Assembly (NCBI RefSeq): GCF_001434145.1
Contig: NZ_AZED01000014.1
Coordinates: forward strand, 372,001-436,000
Origin: Lentilactobacillus otakiensis DSM 19908 = JCM 15040
Lineage (GTDB): Bacteria > Bacillota > Bacilli > Lactobacillales > Lactobacillaceae
Direction of reading: 5' to 3'
DNA length: 64,000 nt
The notes beneath the pieces are model-generated. The model had not been told where the DNA came from. It saw nothing but the letters and a program-made list of their open reading frames with translations, and searched no databases. The position numbers and the translations under genes are program-made. This document shows, one piece after another, positions 25,331 to 34,455 of this stretch (within the stretch, counting starts at the first letter, position 1; every line of letters begins with the position of its first letter).

Positions 25331-26380
25331 CTAATTACCCCTCTTACTGAATTGATTTAAGAAGCGGACATCATCCAAATAGAAGTCACGGATGTCATCA
25401 ACACCATATTTGAGCATAGCGAAACGATCTGGGCCAACTCCAAAGGCAAAGCCACCGTACTTCTTCGAATCAACACCTGCCATGTCCAAAACATTTGGAT
25501 GAACCATGCCGGCACCCAAGACTTCAATCCAGCCAGTGTGCTTGCAGACGTCACAACCTTTGCCCATGCAGTTAAAACAAGTCACATCGACTTCAACTGA
25601 AGGCTCAGTAAATGGAAAATAACTGGGACGGAGCCGAATATCAAATTTATCACCAAAAATATTTTGGGCCATGGTGATTAACGTTCCCTTCAAATCGGCC
25701 ATGGTGACGTGTTCATCGATGAACAGGCCTTCAACCTGATGGAATTGATGTGAATGGGTCGGATCATCGGTATCACGGCGATAAACGATTCCTGGTGATA
25801 CCATCTTCAAAGGTCCCTTCGAAAAATCATGCTTTTCCAAGGCTCGGGCCTGCATAGGTGAGGTTTGGGTTCGCATCAAAATTTCTTTACTTATGTAGAA
25901 TGTATCCTGCATATCTCGTGCTGGATGATTCTTAGGTAAGTTCATCATTTCGAAGTTATACTTATCCTCTTCAACTTCAGGACCGGACAAGACTTCATAA
26001 CCCATCCCTAAGAATAAATCGACAATTTGATCGATGATCTGTTGAATAACATGTGGTTGGCCCTGCGTAACGGGTTTACCCGGCATAGTGACATCAATCT
26101 TTTCTGAAGCCAGTTGCTCATTCAAAGCAGCATCTTCCAATTTTTCTCGATGATCGGCAACCGCCTCAGTAATCGCATCGCGAATCTTATTGGCATAACT
26201 ACCAACTTCTGGACGCTCTTCGGGGGTTAAATCTTTGATTCCACGAAGTGCAGCGGTGATTGGCCCCTTCTTACCAAGTAAATGCACCCGGATTCCATTT
26301 AATGTCTTTAAATCGCTGGTTTGCTGAATATCCGCAAGCCCTTGTTCTTTGATCTCTGTTAATTGATCTCGCAGTGACAT
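25331..26380 (-). CDS. pheS: Phenylalanyl-tRNA synthetase alpha subunit
   Basis: A 349-residue PheS: N-terminal coiled coil (1-90), then the class II catalytic core with [31 protein letters not shown] and [13 protein letters not shown]. It carries the active site for phenylalanine activation. GGAGG precedes the ATG. Expression is controlled by the T-box leader immediately upstream. Confidence 0.98.
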   Translation of the reverse strand: MSLRDQLTEIKEQGLADIQQTSDLKTLNGIRVHLLGKKGPITAALRGIKDLTPEERPEVGSYANKIRDAITEAVADHREKLEDAALNEQLASEKIDVTMPGKPVTQGQPHVIQQIIDQIVDLFLGMGYEVLSGPEVEEDKYNFEMMNLPKNHPARDMQDTFYISKEILMRTQTSPMQARALEKHDFSKGPLKMVSPGIVYRRDTDDPTHSHQFHQVEGLFIDEHVTMADLKGTLITMAQNIFGDKFDIRLRPSYFPFTEPSVEVDVTCFNCMGKGCDVCKHTGWIEVLGAGMVHPNVLDMAGVDSKKYGGFAFGVGPDRFAMLKYGVDDIRDFYLDDVRFLNQFSKRGN

Positions 26381-26409
26381 AGTATCCCTCCAGTTCTATT
26401 TTTAAACAC

Positions 26410-26646
26410 AAAAAAAGCTTCGCCCAACAAGGGACGAAGCAACGCGGTACCACCCTAATTTGCTGTCTCAAAAGACAACACACTTAAGACATCGTTAACG
26501 GTGATTACCCGGAAATTTTTTGTTAAATAACGCCCAATTTCAGCTCGAAAAATGAATTCGTGAAGATCCCCTACTTCGTTTTCACCAACCACGAAGTCTC
26601 TCAGATAGGCAATCAACCTACTACTTTTTTCTCAAACGCTTTACAT
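26410..26646 (-). promoter_or_regulatory. T-box leader of pheST (specifier UUC, Phe)
   Basis: The leader fills the gap of about 300 bases before pheS. Minus strand: the T-box core GGTGGTACCGCG (26443-26454) is followed by the intrinsic terminator GCTTCGTCCC/GGGCGAAGC and seven Ts (26411-26440). Just before the 3' strand of stem I the bases GAATTCA place TTC (26554-26556), followed by A, at the specifier position, matching tRNA-Phe. Uncharged tRNA-Phe should favour the antiterminator and allow pheST expression. Confidence 0.92.
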
Positions 26647-26652
26647 TAGTGA

Positions 26653-26681
26653 ATAATAAGCTAAAACGAAAAAATGGTCAA
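26653..26681 (-). promoter_or_regulatory. pheST promoter
   Basis: Minus strand: TTGACC (26676-26681), 17-base spacer, TATTAT (26653-26658). Confidence 0.85.
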
Positions 26682-26682
26682 G

Positions 26683-27033
26683 CTACTTTTTAATGCTTGG
26701 ATACCATTTTTCTGACCATGTATGAATCTCATGCATGATTGGTGCCAATTCCTTGCCTTGTTCAGTCAATGAATACTCGATCAATGATGAGTCATCGTGT
26801 TCAGTTCTGATGACAACGCCATCTTCTTCAAGCTCACGCAAACGCTCAACCAATACTCGGTCACTGCACTTAGGAATTTGTCTGGCGATTTCACGGAAAC
26901 GTAAAACACCTTCCTGAAGGAGGACGTCAATGATTAAACCATTCCATTTCTTACCAAGGAATGAAAAAGTTTTTTCAAACTTTGGACACAAATAATAATT
27001 GATTGCATCTTGTAACCCAATTACCTGTCGCAT
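26683..27033 (-). CDS. HxlR-family transcriptional regulator
   Basis: A 116-residue winged-helix protein of the HxlR type: CPKFEKTFSFLGKKWNGLII at the start, RFREIARQIPKCSDRVLVERL recognition helix, and EYSLTEQGKELAPIM. The N-terminal Cys (CPKFEK) is the position often redox- or aldehyde-sensing in this family. The target is unknown. The start is set at the ATG after GGGGG; the ORF extends six codons farther without a site. It lies 29 bases after an HD-domain gene and its end nearly touches the pheST -35 element. Confidence 0.88.
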   Translation of the reverse strand: MRQVIGLQDAINYYLCPKFEKTFSFLGKKWNGLIIDVLLQEGVLRFREIARQIPKCSDRVLVERLRELEEDGVVIRTEHDDSSLIEYSLTEQGKELAPIMHEIHTWSEKWYPSIKK

Positions 27034-27062
27034 ATAAATTCCCCCTCTCAAAATAAAAATTG

Positions 27063-27569
27063 TTATTTGGTTGCTGTGGTTCCTTTAACTTGTTTTTTTA
27101 AAGTTTCAAACTTGGCTTTAAGTGGACTCACAAATTCGTGAACTGCTTCATAGTCGTCAACCAGTGAAACAATGACACTTTCTTCATACTTTGGTCGTGC
27201 GAGTGTTAACCCCCACATGTGCTTCAAAATAATGTCTTTTTCCATTGGTGATAACTTTGTGATCCGTTCGGCATTCCGCAAGGCAACCCGTGGGTGAATA
27301 AATGCGTGAGAACCTAAATCAAACTTGGTAGTTCTCCAGTCGTAGAAAAACAGATCATGAAGCAGACCAGCACGAGCAACTGCACGATAGTCTAAACCCC
27401 TTCTTTTGGCAATCTTGTAACTGTCAAAAGAAACAGCAATGGAATGTTCAAGTCGAGTTGAGTGATGGTGTTGAGTATAGTTAGCCAATTTCTTAACCAT
27501 ATCAGTTGCCATCAGGTCAGAAACTATTTCACGATACTCAGAATCGTTTTTCCATTCATCCTTTTGCAT
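27063..27569 (-). CDS. HD-domain phosphohydrolase
   Basis: A 168-residue HD superfamily protein. Metal ligands are seen as HSTRLEHS (first His region), LLHDLFFYDW (the HD pair) and a later LVDDYEAV aspartate. Such proteins hydrolyse phosphate esters of nucleotides or related compounds; the substrate cannot be told. No membrane segment. It may share a transcript with the HxlR gene downstream. Confidence 0.85.
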   Translation of the reverse strand: MQKDEWKNDSEYREIVSDLMATDMVKKLANYTQHHHSTRLEHSIAVSFDSYKIAKRRGLDYRAVARAGLLHDLFFYDWRTTKFDLGSHAFIHPRVALRNAERITKLSPMEKDIILKHMWGLTLARPKYEESVIVSLVDDYEAVHEFVSPLKAKFETLKKQVKGTTATK

Positions 27570-27639
27570 GTAATACCCCTTTGTCTTTATTTATCAACAT
27601 GATACTAGGTATTGCCCCAAATATCAATGAAAACGAACC

Positions 27640-28410
27640 TTATTTAACAAACTTGAAAAGTAATATCCCAGTCGCAACGGCCACATTCAAAGATTCAGCT
27701 TCACCGTTCATTGGAATGTAGAGGTTTTGGTCGGTCTTTTCCAAAATTGCCGGATCAACCCCGTTACCTTCATTTCCCATAATCAGTGCAAATTGTTTCG
27801 TAGGTGTTATATCATAGTAGGAAATGGCTTGATCATTTAACTCGGTGCCATAAGTTTTGACTCCGGCATCCTTAAACGCAGCCATCCACTCCAGAATGTC
27901 TCCGGTAAAGAGCTTCATATGAAATTGACTGCCCTGCATTGAGCGAACCACTTTCGGGTTGTAAAGATCGGCTGACCCCTTGCCAAAAACAATGCCATCC
28001 AGGCCTGCAGCATCCGCAGTCCGAACCATTGTTCCAATGTTACCAGGATCTTGAATGTTGTCCAACAGCAACCAGGCACCCTTTAGATCGCTTGGAATCT
28101 GCTCATGATAATCCTCGGTTTCCAAGACGGCGAAAACGCCTTGGGGTGTTTCGGTTGAAGAAATATGTTTGGCGATTTCCGGAGTGATCAAGAAGACTTC
28201 AGTATCGTCGTCGACTGGCAAATCTCCAAGGTAGCTTTCATCAACAACCATTAATTGTTTGATTGCCTGACGATGTCGAATGGCTTCGTCAACGATATGC
28301 CAGCCTTCAATCACGTATTGACCGGATTTAACTCGGCCTTTTTTGGACTGCATCTTAGTCCACTCTTTAACACGGTTGTTCTGATTCGAAGTAATTCTTT
28401 CAATATCCAT
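27640..28410 (-). CDS. ysgA: TrmH/SpoU-family RNA methyltransferase (YsgA-like)
   Basis: A 256-residue SPOUT 2'-O-methyltransferase. The N-terminal RNA-binding part (residues 1-95) precedes the knotted SAM domain with motif 1 QDPGNIGTMVRTADAAG, motif 2 LIMGNEGNGV and motif 3 IPMNGEAESLNVAVA. It most likely methylates a ribose in rRNA. Its position near pheST matches B. subtilis ysgA. It diverges from acyP with only 42 bases between start codons. Confidence 0.92.
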   Translation of the reverse strand: MDIERITSNQNNRVKEWTKMQSKKGRVKSGQYVIEGWHIVDEAIRHRQAIKQLMVVDESYLGDLPVDDDTEVFLITPEIAKHISSTETPQGVFAVLETEDYHEQIPSDLKGAWLLLDNIQDPGNIGTMVRTADAAGLDGIVFGKGSADLYNPKVVRSMQGSQFHMKLFTGDILEWMAAFKDAGVKTYGTELNDQAISYYDITPTKQFALIMGNEGNGVDPAILEKTDQNLYIPMNGEAESLNVAVATGILLFKFVK

Positions 28411-28452
28411 AAATATCTCTCTTTCTTAATTCAATGATAGGTGGTCTTAAAT

Positions 28453-28737
28453 GTGAATGACAATATTAAAACCGTTAAAATGAACGCTTCCGGACGAGTC
28501 CAAGGTGTCGGCTTCAGGTGGGCAACGATTCAGATTGCAGAATCCTTGGACATCTCCGGCTGGGTCAAGAATGAACCGGACGGCAGCGTTTCGATTCTCG
28601 CCAGTGGCAGTCATGAAAACCTGGATCATTTCATTGAAAAAATCCGCCAGTCACCAACTTCATTTGCCAAAGTAAGAAGTCTTCAAATCAATTATATCGC
28701 GAAAAGGGTTAATAAAGGGTTTAATGTTAAATATTAA
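28453..28737 (+). CDS. acyP: Acylphosphatase
   Basis: A 94-residue acylphosphatase with ASGRVQGVGFRWATIQIA (catalytic Arg in the phosphate loop) and ISGWVKNEPDGSV (catalytic Asn). It hydrolyses carboxyl-phosphate bonds. The GTG at 28453 is 8 bases after AGGTGG; an earlier GTG at 28441 lies inside that site and is unlikely. yidC follows with its own promoter. Confidence 0.93.
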   Translation: MNDNIKTVKMNASGRVQGVGFRWATIQIAESLDISGWVKNEPDGSVSILASGSHENLDHFIEKIRQSPTSFAKVRSLQINYIAKRVNKGFNVKY

Positions 28738-28738
28738 A

Positions 28739-28767
28739 TTGAAAAGCAGTCGATAATCTAGTAAGAT
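28739..28767 (+). promoter_or_regulatory. yidC promoter
   Basis: TTGAAA (28739-28744), 17-base spacer, TAAGAT (28762-28767), just after the acyP stop. Confidence 0.65.
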
Positions 28768-28805
28768 TGTTTTGTTTACGTACTAACTTAAGAAAGGTCT
28801 TACTC

Positions 28806-29831
28806 ATGAAAAAAATTAAACACTTAACCACTCTCGGATTACTTTCCGGTATGGCCCTACTTTTAAGTGGCTGTGTCCGCACGACTAAGTCAGGTAAGCC
28901 GTATGGTGCAGTTTACGATTACTTGGCTCGTCCAGCACAAGGGATCATGGAATGGATTGCCCAGTTTGTTGGCAGTTATGGCTGGGCAATCATCGTATTG
29001 ACTGTTGTTGTGCGATTGTTCCTGCTGCCAATCATGGTTCGCCAAATGAAGGCTTCAACGATCCAACAAGAAAAGATGCAGTTAATTCGACCACAGATGG
29101 CTGAACTGCAGAAACGAACCAAAGCTGCCAAAACGCCTGAAGAGCAAACTGCTGCCAGCCAAGCGATGATGGCCTTGTACAAGCAAAACGGGATTTCAAT
29201 GACCGGTGGAATTGGTTGTTTACCACTGCTGATTCAAATGCCAATTTTTACTGCTTTGTATGCTGCTATTCGTTATTCACCTGAATTGTCACACACGGTC
29301 TTCATGGGAATCCGACTTGGCCAATCAAGCTGGCTGTTAGCGGTCTTGTCGTTTCTTTCCTACCTATTACAAGGGTACATCGCAATGCTGGGGACACCCG
29401 CGGCTCAGAAGAAACAAATGGGTGCCATGATGTTGATGAGTCCAATTATGATCTTGGTATTCACACTGACAGCCCCAGCTGGCTTGGGCATTTACTTCTT
29501 CATCGGTGGACTGTTTGCGTGTGTTCAGACATTAATTATCAATATGTATCGACCAAGAATTCGAAAGAATATTGCCAAGGAAAATGAAGGCAAAAAAGTC
29601 GTCACAGTTGAAGATTTGATGCCGAGCCCCGCCCCGGTCGAAAATGAAAAACCAGCTGGCCCGAATGTGCACGAACGCAACCGGCAACGCAACTCCGGCA
29701 AGCAGCAAGTTAATCACAAACCTGCATCTGCTGCAAAACAGGCAACCACTTCAAAGCCTGCACCAAAGCAAACTGAGAAGCCAAAATCAAATAGGAAGAG
29801 AAATGCTGGCAAGCAGCAAAGACATCATTAA
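28806..29831 (+). CDS. yidC: Membrane protein insertase YidC (lipoprotein type, YidC2-like tail)
   Basis: A 341-residue YidC/Oxa1 protein. A lipoprotein signal (LLSGC, Cys23) is followed by five core membrane helices. The conserved Arg of the insertion groove is in VVVRLFLLP. The C-terminal approximately 75 residues are rich in Lys, Arg, Gln and Asn, a long basic tail like that of YidC2 proteins that contact the ribosome. It inserts membrane proteins with or without Sec. The next YidC-dependent gene is not in the window; the acyP-yidC pairing is usual in lactobacilli. Confidence 0.95.
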   Translation: MKKIKHLTTLGLLSGMALLLSGCVRTTKSGKPYGAVYDYLARPAQGIMEWIAQFVGSYGWAIIVLTVVVRLFLLPIMVRQMKASTIQQEKMQLIRPQMAELQKRTKAAKTPEEQTAASQAMMALYKQNGISMTGGIGCLPLLIQMPIFTALYAAIRYSPELSHTVFMGIRLGQSSWLLAVLSFLSYLLQGYIAMLGTPAAQKKQMGAMMLMSPIMILVFTLTAPAGLGIYFFIGGLFACVQTLIINMYRPRIRKNIAKENEGKKVVTVEDLMPSPAPVENEKPAGPNVHERNRQRNSGKQQVNHKPASAAKQATTSKPAPKQTEKPKSNRKRNAGKQQRHH

Positions 29832-29847
29832 TAGTATCTAATCGGCC

Positions 29848-29876
29848 AATCACATCTTAGGGTGTGATTTTTTTAT
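29848..29876 (+). terminator. Terminator of yidC
   Basis: Hairpin AATCACA/TGTGATT followed by a run of Ts. Confidence 0.8.
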
Positions 29877-29972
29877 CGCCGTTAAAATTTTTGGACTCAA
29901 TTTCACCCGAACTAAGCCCATGAATGGTAGGATATTCATGGATATTTTTCAAGAAAAGAGTTGTTGAGGTTT

Positions 29973-31829
29973 ATGAACCAATTATCACTACTAATCATTC
30001 TGCTGGCTGCCCTAGTCATCCCTTTGGCAATGGCACGCTTTAAGATTACTTTTCTACCCACTGCCGTTGTGGAGATCATCGTTGGTGTCTTTTTGGGACC
30101 ATCAGTTTTTAACTGGATTGCAACCTCCGAGACACTCAATATTCTCCAAAACGTCGGGGTTATTTTTCTATTGTTTTTGAGCGGCATGGAGATTGATTTC
30201 AGTTTGTTCAAAAGCAAGCCCCGTGAACTATCACCTTTAGCCGCCAAAAATCAGCAGAATCAGCCTAAGTACTCAGTGCTTAAAATTGCATCAGTTGCTT
30301 ATGGCACAATTATTCTGATGTCATTTGTAATGGCTTATATTCTTAAATTGACTGGTCTCTTCTCAGATGTTTGGTTGTCAGCCATTCTCTTCATGACAAT
30401 TTCATTAGGGATTGTCATTGCTGGTCTGAAAGAAAAAGAACTGCTCAGTAAACCGTTTGGCCAAGCAATTCTTCTAATTGCCGGCCTTGGTGAAGTGGTC
30501 CCGATGATCGGGCTGACGTTTTACGCATCGGCATATAGTCCACATTCAAAATCATTATGGCTAATCTTATTGATCTTGGTTGCCGCAGCGCTGTTGTTCT
30601 GGCGATTTAAAGCTTTCTTTCGCTTCTTCGACCAAATCAATAAATCCACCACCCAAGTTGATATTCGCCTATCATTTTTCATGATCGTAACCTTGGTGAC
30701 GGTGGCGGAATCCGTTGGTGCCGAAGGAATCCTAGGGGCATTTTTAGCTGGAATTGTCATTAAGCTGCTTGAACCACACGAGGAAACCAAAGTACGACTG
30801 GATTCAATCGGCTATGGTTTTTTCATCCCGATTTTCTTTATTATGAGCGGCGTTAATTTAAATCTACGACAATTGATTACTAATCCTCAGACACTCATTT
30901 TAATTCCAGTCATTTTTGTTGGGTACGTTTTGGCAAAATCATTAGTGTTCACAGCACTGAAATTACGCTTTAAAAATTCAAATTCGATTGCCGGAACTGC
31001 AATGACTGCCACAACCATTACTGTGGTATTAGCGGTCTTACAAGTTGCCAGCCACCTGCATCGAATCACCAATCAACAATCCGGCGCATTCCTTCTCTCT
31101 GCTGTGATTACGTGTGTCGTTGGTCCGTTGATTTTTAACAAACTATATTCTTCTGAGTCTGAGGATTTAAAGAAAACAACAGTCCATTTTATCGGCACCA
31201 ACCTCACCACGGTTCCAGTGGCCCAACAATTAGCAAAGGGCTGGTATGACGTCACAATGTACACTAATAATCAGCACAACTATCGGGCATTTAACAGTGA
31301 AACGACCATCCAGCTCTTGGATAGTTTGGATCCTGAATTCATGATTAAAAATGGTGTTTTCGATGCGGATGTTGTCGTCCTGGGTCAAATTAATTCCGAA
31401 AAGAACTATGAATTAGCTAAAATTGCGAAAAAGTATGGGGTTAACCGCGTGATCGTCCGCTTTGAAGATCGCAATATTTTGGATGACCGTCGGGATGAAC
31501 TCAATCGGCTGGGTGTGGAGCTTTACAACACGCCAGACGTCAATATCAGCATGCTCAGGGCTTTAATTGAATCCCCATCAACTATGCGGCTGATGACTTC
31601 AACAGACTCCAGTGTCTATGAGGTGGCTCTCAGGAACCGTCGTTATGCGGATATCCAGGTTCGGAACATTCCATTTATCGATAAGGTCACAATTACCCAA
31701 ATTTATCGTGACAAACGCTTTATCCGACCATCTGGGGGCACTTCATTGAAGTTGAATGATCGAATTATTTTCACCAGCAGTAAAGCAGAAGCCCCGGAAG
31801 TTCGCAGAGAACTTGGGAAATTAAATTAG
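29973..31829 (+). CDS. CPA2-family monovalent cation:proton antiporter with RCK domains (KefB-like)
   Basis: A 618-residue protein. Residues 1-390 are about twelve membrane helices of the Na+/H+ exchanger fold (FLLFLSGMEIDFSLF; GAEGILGAFLAGIVI). A TrkA-N-type domain (about 400-520, beginning TTVHFIGTNLTTVPVA but without the full GxGxxG) and a TrkA-C domain (about 535-615) follow. It would exchange K+ or Na+ for protons under ligand control. The start is set at the ATG after GAGG; the ORF begins four codons earlier at TTG. Single-gene unit. Confidence 0.88.
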   Translation: MNQLSLLIILLAALVIPLAMARFKITFLPTAVVEIIVGVFLGPSVFNWIATSETLNILQNVGVIFLLFLSGMEIDFSLFKSKPRELSPLAAKNQQNQPKYSVLKIASVAYGTIILMSFVMAYILKLTGLFSDVWLSAILFMTISLGIVIAGLKEKELLSKPFGQAILLIAGLGEVVPMIGLTFYASAYSPHSKSLWLILLILVAAALLFWRFKAFFRFFDQINKSTTQVDIRLSFFMIVTLVTVAESVGAEGILGAFLAGIVIKLLEPHEETKVRLDSIGYGFFIPIFFIMSGVNLNLRQLITNPQTLILIPVIFVGYVLAKSLVFTALKLRFKNSNSIAGTAMTATTITVVLAVLQVASHLHRITNQQSGAFLLSAVITCVVGPLIFNKLYSSESEDLKKTTVHFIGTNLTTVPVAQQLAKGWYDVTMYTNNQHNYRAFNSETTIQLLDSLDPEFMIKNGVFDADVVVLGQINSEKNYELAKIAKKYGVNRVIVRFEDRNILDDRRDELNRLGVELYNTPDVNISMLRALIESPSTMRLMTSTDSSVYEVALRNRRYADIQVRNIPFIDKVTITQIYRDKRFIRPSGGTSLKLNDRIIFTSSKAEAPEVRRELGKLN

Positions 31830-31836
31830 ACCAATC

Positions 31837-31872
31837 AAAAAGAGTTGAAGCGGATTGCTTCAACTCTTTTTG
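31837..31872. terminator. Bidirectional terminator between the antiporter and the histidine kinase
   Basis: Hairpin AAAAAGAGTTGAAG/CTTCAACTCTTTTT with T runs on both sides. Confidence 0.85.
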
Positions 31873-31877
31873 AATAC

Positions 31878-33587
31878 TTACTTATCTTCATCAGGATGTG
31901 AATGATTTGATTCATTACTGGAGTCATGATGATTTTGGCTTTCCTTTGAGGTGTCCAAAATACCCTCTGGCAAACCATTATCTTGATCGGCAGTATCATG
32001 TTTCTGCTCTTCCTTGGACGTATCCAAGATACCTTCAGGAAGATCATTCTTTTCATGTTGGTCTTTGTCGTCTTTGATCTGAGATTCCATCTCTGCTTCA
32101 TCAGGCATATCCTGCATGATCGGCAAGTTAACTTGGAAAATTGAGCCATAGCCCAGAGAACTCTCAATGGAAATGTTCCCATGGTAGGCTTCGATCAGCC
32201 GATGCGCAATTGAAAGACCCAGACCGTTACCGCCCTTATCTCGACTACGAGCTTTGTCAACTCGATAGAATCGATTGAAGACCTTTTGTTTGTCCTCTTC
32301 AGAAATACCTTCACCAAAGTCTTGAACGGCAATATTAACCATCGACATCGATGTTGACATTGATAAATGGACTTCTTTGCGTTTTGTTGAATATTTGATT
32401 GCGTTATCCATTAAAATGACCAATACCTGTTCCAAATGGTTTCGGTAAATTTTAACGTAAATATCGTTGTCCGTGTCGTCATCAAAGGTAAACGTGAAAT
32501 CTGGATGAATCATTTTGAAATCGTTATATACCTGGGCAACCACTTGGTTAACATCCGTGATTTCCTCACCATAGTTGATTTCAATCTGCTCCGCACGTGA
32601 AAGGTCCAACATTTCAGAAACCAAACTCTTCATTCGGTTAGTTTCCTGCAGTGAGGCTTTCAACGATTCTTCCAAGACTTCAGGATCGTCTTTCCCCCAC
32701 CGCAGCAGCATATCGATGTGTCCTTGAATGACCGCTACAGGGGTTCGCAGTTCATGGGAAACATCTTCAACGAACTGTTGCTGCTGATCGATATATCGTT
32801 GCATTTGGTCCAGCATTCCATTTAACAAGTCAGCCAAATCAGTCAACTCATCGTTTGATCTGAACTGTGGGATTCGGGCATCTGAGTCTGGATCGCTTTT
32901 AACTTTATTAATAGTTTTTTGAATATCGTTAATTGGCCGCAGTAATTCTTGTGCCAAAAAGTAGGCGAAAATCATCGCAATAATAACAGAAATCAAAACC
33001 AGGATAATTAAAATCACCAACAGCTTATTAGCCGTTGATCGATAATTATCCAATCGATCGGTGACCTGTGCATAGCCAACCAATGAACCATTCTTCTTTG
33101 AGAGTAAGGGCTCAGCCCCCACCATGACTTGACGGTGGTTCTGTTTGGTTGTAAATATTTTTCGTTTGCTAGCAGAATAGAATTTCACTGCACCTTTGCG
33201 AGATTCAAACAATTCCTTACCGTTAACGCTGTAAACATTTACCAAAATGTTGTCACGAGAAAAATTTACAATTAAAGAATTCGAGTACAAGTCGTTGCCA
33301 TCCGCCTGGGTTATCTGATCATTATCCTCGCTAATTTTGGGCTTAAGATAGTAAGCCACATCACTCTTACTCAATGGGGATGAATAATTAGAAAGCCTGG
33401 AAGACACAGTGCTCAAAGTGTTGTCAATGTGTGATCTCTCCTGTTGCAACAGCACATTTGTGAATCGATTAAAAATTAAAGCTGAGAAGATAACAACAAT
33501 CGCTAAAACACCAATGGACGTAAAAAACGCCCATTTCCATTTTAGCGATGTCTTTCTTCTTTTTGATTGTGTGTTGGGTTGGTTCAT
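31878..33587 (-). CDS. ArlS-like sensor histidine kinase with repeated acidic C-terminal tail
   Basis: A 569-residue kinase. It has membrane helices at about 18-40 and 188-211 flanking an extracytoplasmic domain, a HAMP domain (212-268), HisKA with phospho-acceptor His278 in VSHELRTP, and HATPase (N box at 395, GNGLGLSIAHRL at 453-464). The kinase core ends near residue 492. A 75-residue hydrophilic tail then carries two copies of LPEGILDTSKE (516-526 and 539-549) and ends in a His/Asp/Ser-rich stretch. The tail is unusual for the family and of unknown use. It overlaps the response regulator gene by 4 bases. Confidence 0.9.
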   Translation of the reverse strand: MNQPNTQSKRRKTSLKWKWAFFTSIGVLAIVVIFSALIFNRFTNVLLQQERSHIDNTLSTVSSRLSNYSSPLSKSDVAYYLKPKISEDNDQITQADGNDLYSNSLIVNFSRDNILVNVYSVNGKELFESRKGAVKFYSASKRKIFTTKQNHRQVMVGAEPLLSKKNGSLVGYAQVTDRLDNYRSTANKLLVILIILVLISVIIAMIFAYFLAQELLRPINDIQKTINKVKSDPDSDARIPQFRSNDELTDLADLLNGMLDQMQRYIDQQQQFVEDVSHELRTPVAVIQGHIDMLLRWGKDDPEVLEESLKASLQETNRMKSLVSEMLDLSRAEQIEINYGEEITDVNQVVAQVYNDFKMIHPDFTFTFDDDTDNDIYVKIYRNHLEQVLVILMDNAIKYSTKRKEVHLSMSTSMSMVNIAVQDFGEGISEEDKQKVFNRFYRVDKARSRDKGGNGLGLSIAHRLIEAYHGNISIESSLGYGSIFQVNLPIMQDMPDEAEMESQIKDDKDQHEKNDLPEGILDTSKEEQKHDTADQDNGLPEGILDTSKESQNHHDSSNESNHSHPDEDK

Positions 33588-34270
33588 GACCGCATCACGT
33601 ACCCCGTACCTCTAACTGTTTGAATATAACTATTTTCACCGGGACGATCAATCTTGTTTCTGAGGTATCTAATGTAAACGTCAACCACGTTGGTTTCAAC
33701 TTCGGAATCATAGCCCCATACCTTGGTAAGAAGGACATCACGAGCCAAAACCACATCAACATTTTCCATTAATGTCAGGAGTAATTCATATTCACGCTTT
33801 GTGAGGTTGATCACTTCATCTCCACGACGGACAATTCGGCTTTCCTTTTCAATGGTCAAATCTTTAAAGGTAACTGATTTTTTGTTGCTCTTTTGTTGGT
33901 CGTTTTCGATTTGAATTCGACGAAGTAATGCCCGAATTCGAGCCAATAGTTCTTCAATCGCAAATGGCTTAACGATGTAATCATCGGCACCGTGATCAAA
34001 TCCGGAAACGCGATCAATCACAGAATCACGAGCAGTCATCATAATGATTGGTGTGTTCTTCTTTTCACGTAATCGACGAGCAACTTCCATCCCATTAAGT
34101 TCTGGCAACATTAAATCCAGCAAAATAACATCGAAATTCTCATCCAATGCAGCTTGCAGCCCTGTTCGGCCGTTTAACTCAACCTGGGTATCATAGCCTT
34201 CGTGCTTTAATTCCAGTTCGACGAATCGGGCTAAATTCTTTTCGTCTTCAATAATCAAAATTCGACTCAT
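33584..34270 (-). CDS. ArlR-like response regulator, OmpR family
   Basis: A 228-residue regulator: receiver domain 1-120 with acceptor Asp52 (VILLDLMLPELNG), switch Thr in MMTARDS and Lys in VKPFAIEELLAR, then an OmpR winged helix (NLTKREYELLLTLMEN, VDVYIRYLRNKID). It pairs with the kinase encoded directly downstream (ATGA-type overlap). The pair resembles ArlRS of Firmicutes, which acts on adhesion, autolysis and envelope genes; its targets here are unknown. An inverted repeat overlaps its probable -10 region. Confidence 0.93.
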   Translation of the reverse strand: MSRILIIEDEKNLARFVELELKHEGYDTQVELNGRTGLQAALDENFDVILLDLMLPELNGMEVARRLREKKNTPIIMMTARDSVIDRVSGFDHGADDYIVKPFAIEELLARIRALLRRIQIENDQQKSNKKSVTFKDLTIEKESRIVRRGDEVINLTKREYELLLTLMENVDVVLARDVLLTKVWGYDSEVETNVVDVYIRYLRNKIDRPGENSYIQTVRGTGYVMRS

Positions 34271-34335
34271 AAATAATCAGCTCTCCTATAAATTATCTTA
34301 ATTTGTTTATTAGTAACATAGAAACCTTTTAACAT

Positions 34336-34365
34336 AACTCTCATTTTACCATAATTATGAGAGTT
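34336..34365. promoter_or_regulatory. Inverted repeat over the probable kinase-operon -10 region
   Basis: AACTCTCAT and ATGAGAGTT, perfect 9-base arms 12 bases apart, flank a minus-strand extended -10 (TGG-TAAAAT, with TAAAAT at 34343-34348). It could be an operator for a regulator of the two-component operon or a weak hairpin. Confidence 0.45.
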
Positions 34366-34439
34366 TTAGGCTTTTACTTTGATAAAACTTATAAAAACCA
34401 ATGAAATTGGGTGGAAATATTTTTCACTTTACCCATATT

Positions 34440-34455
34440 TGTGCAAATATTCACT
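34440..34455 (+). promoter_or_regulatory. Rex-like operator upstream of adh
   Basis: TGTGC-N6-TCACT, compared with the Rex consensus TGTGA-N6-TCACA (8 of 10 fixed bases). Its last base is the first base of the adh -35 element, a position where a bound repressor would block polymerase. Confidence 0.55.
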
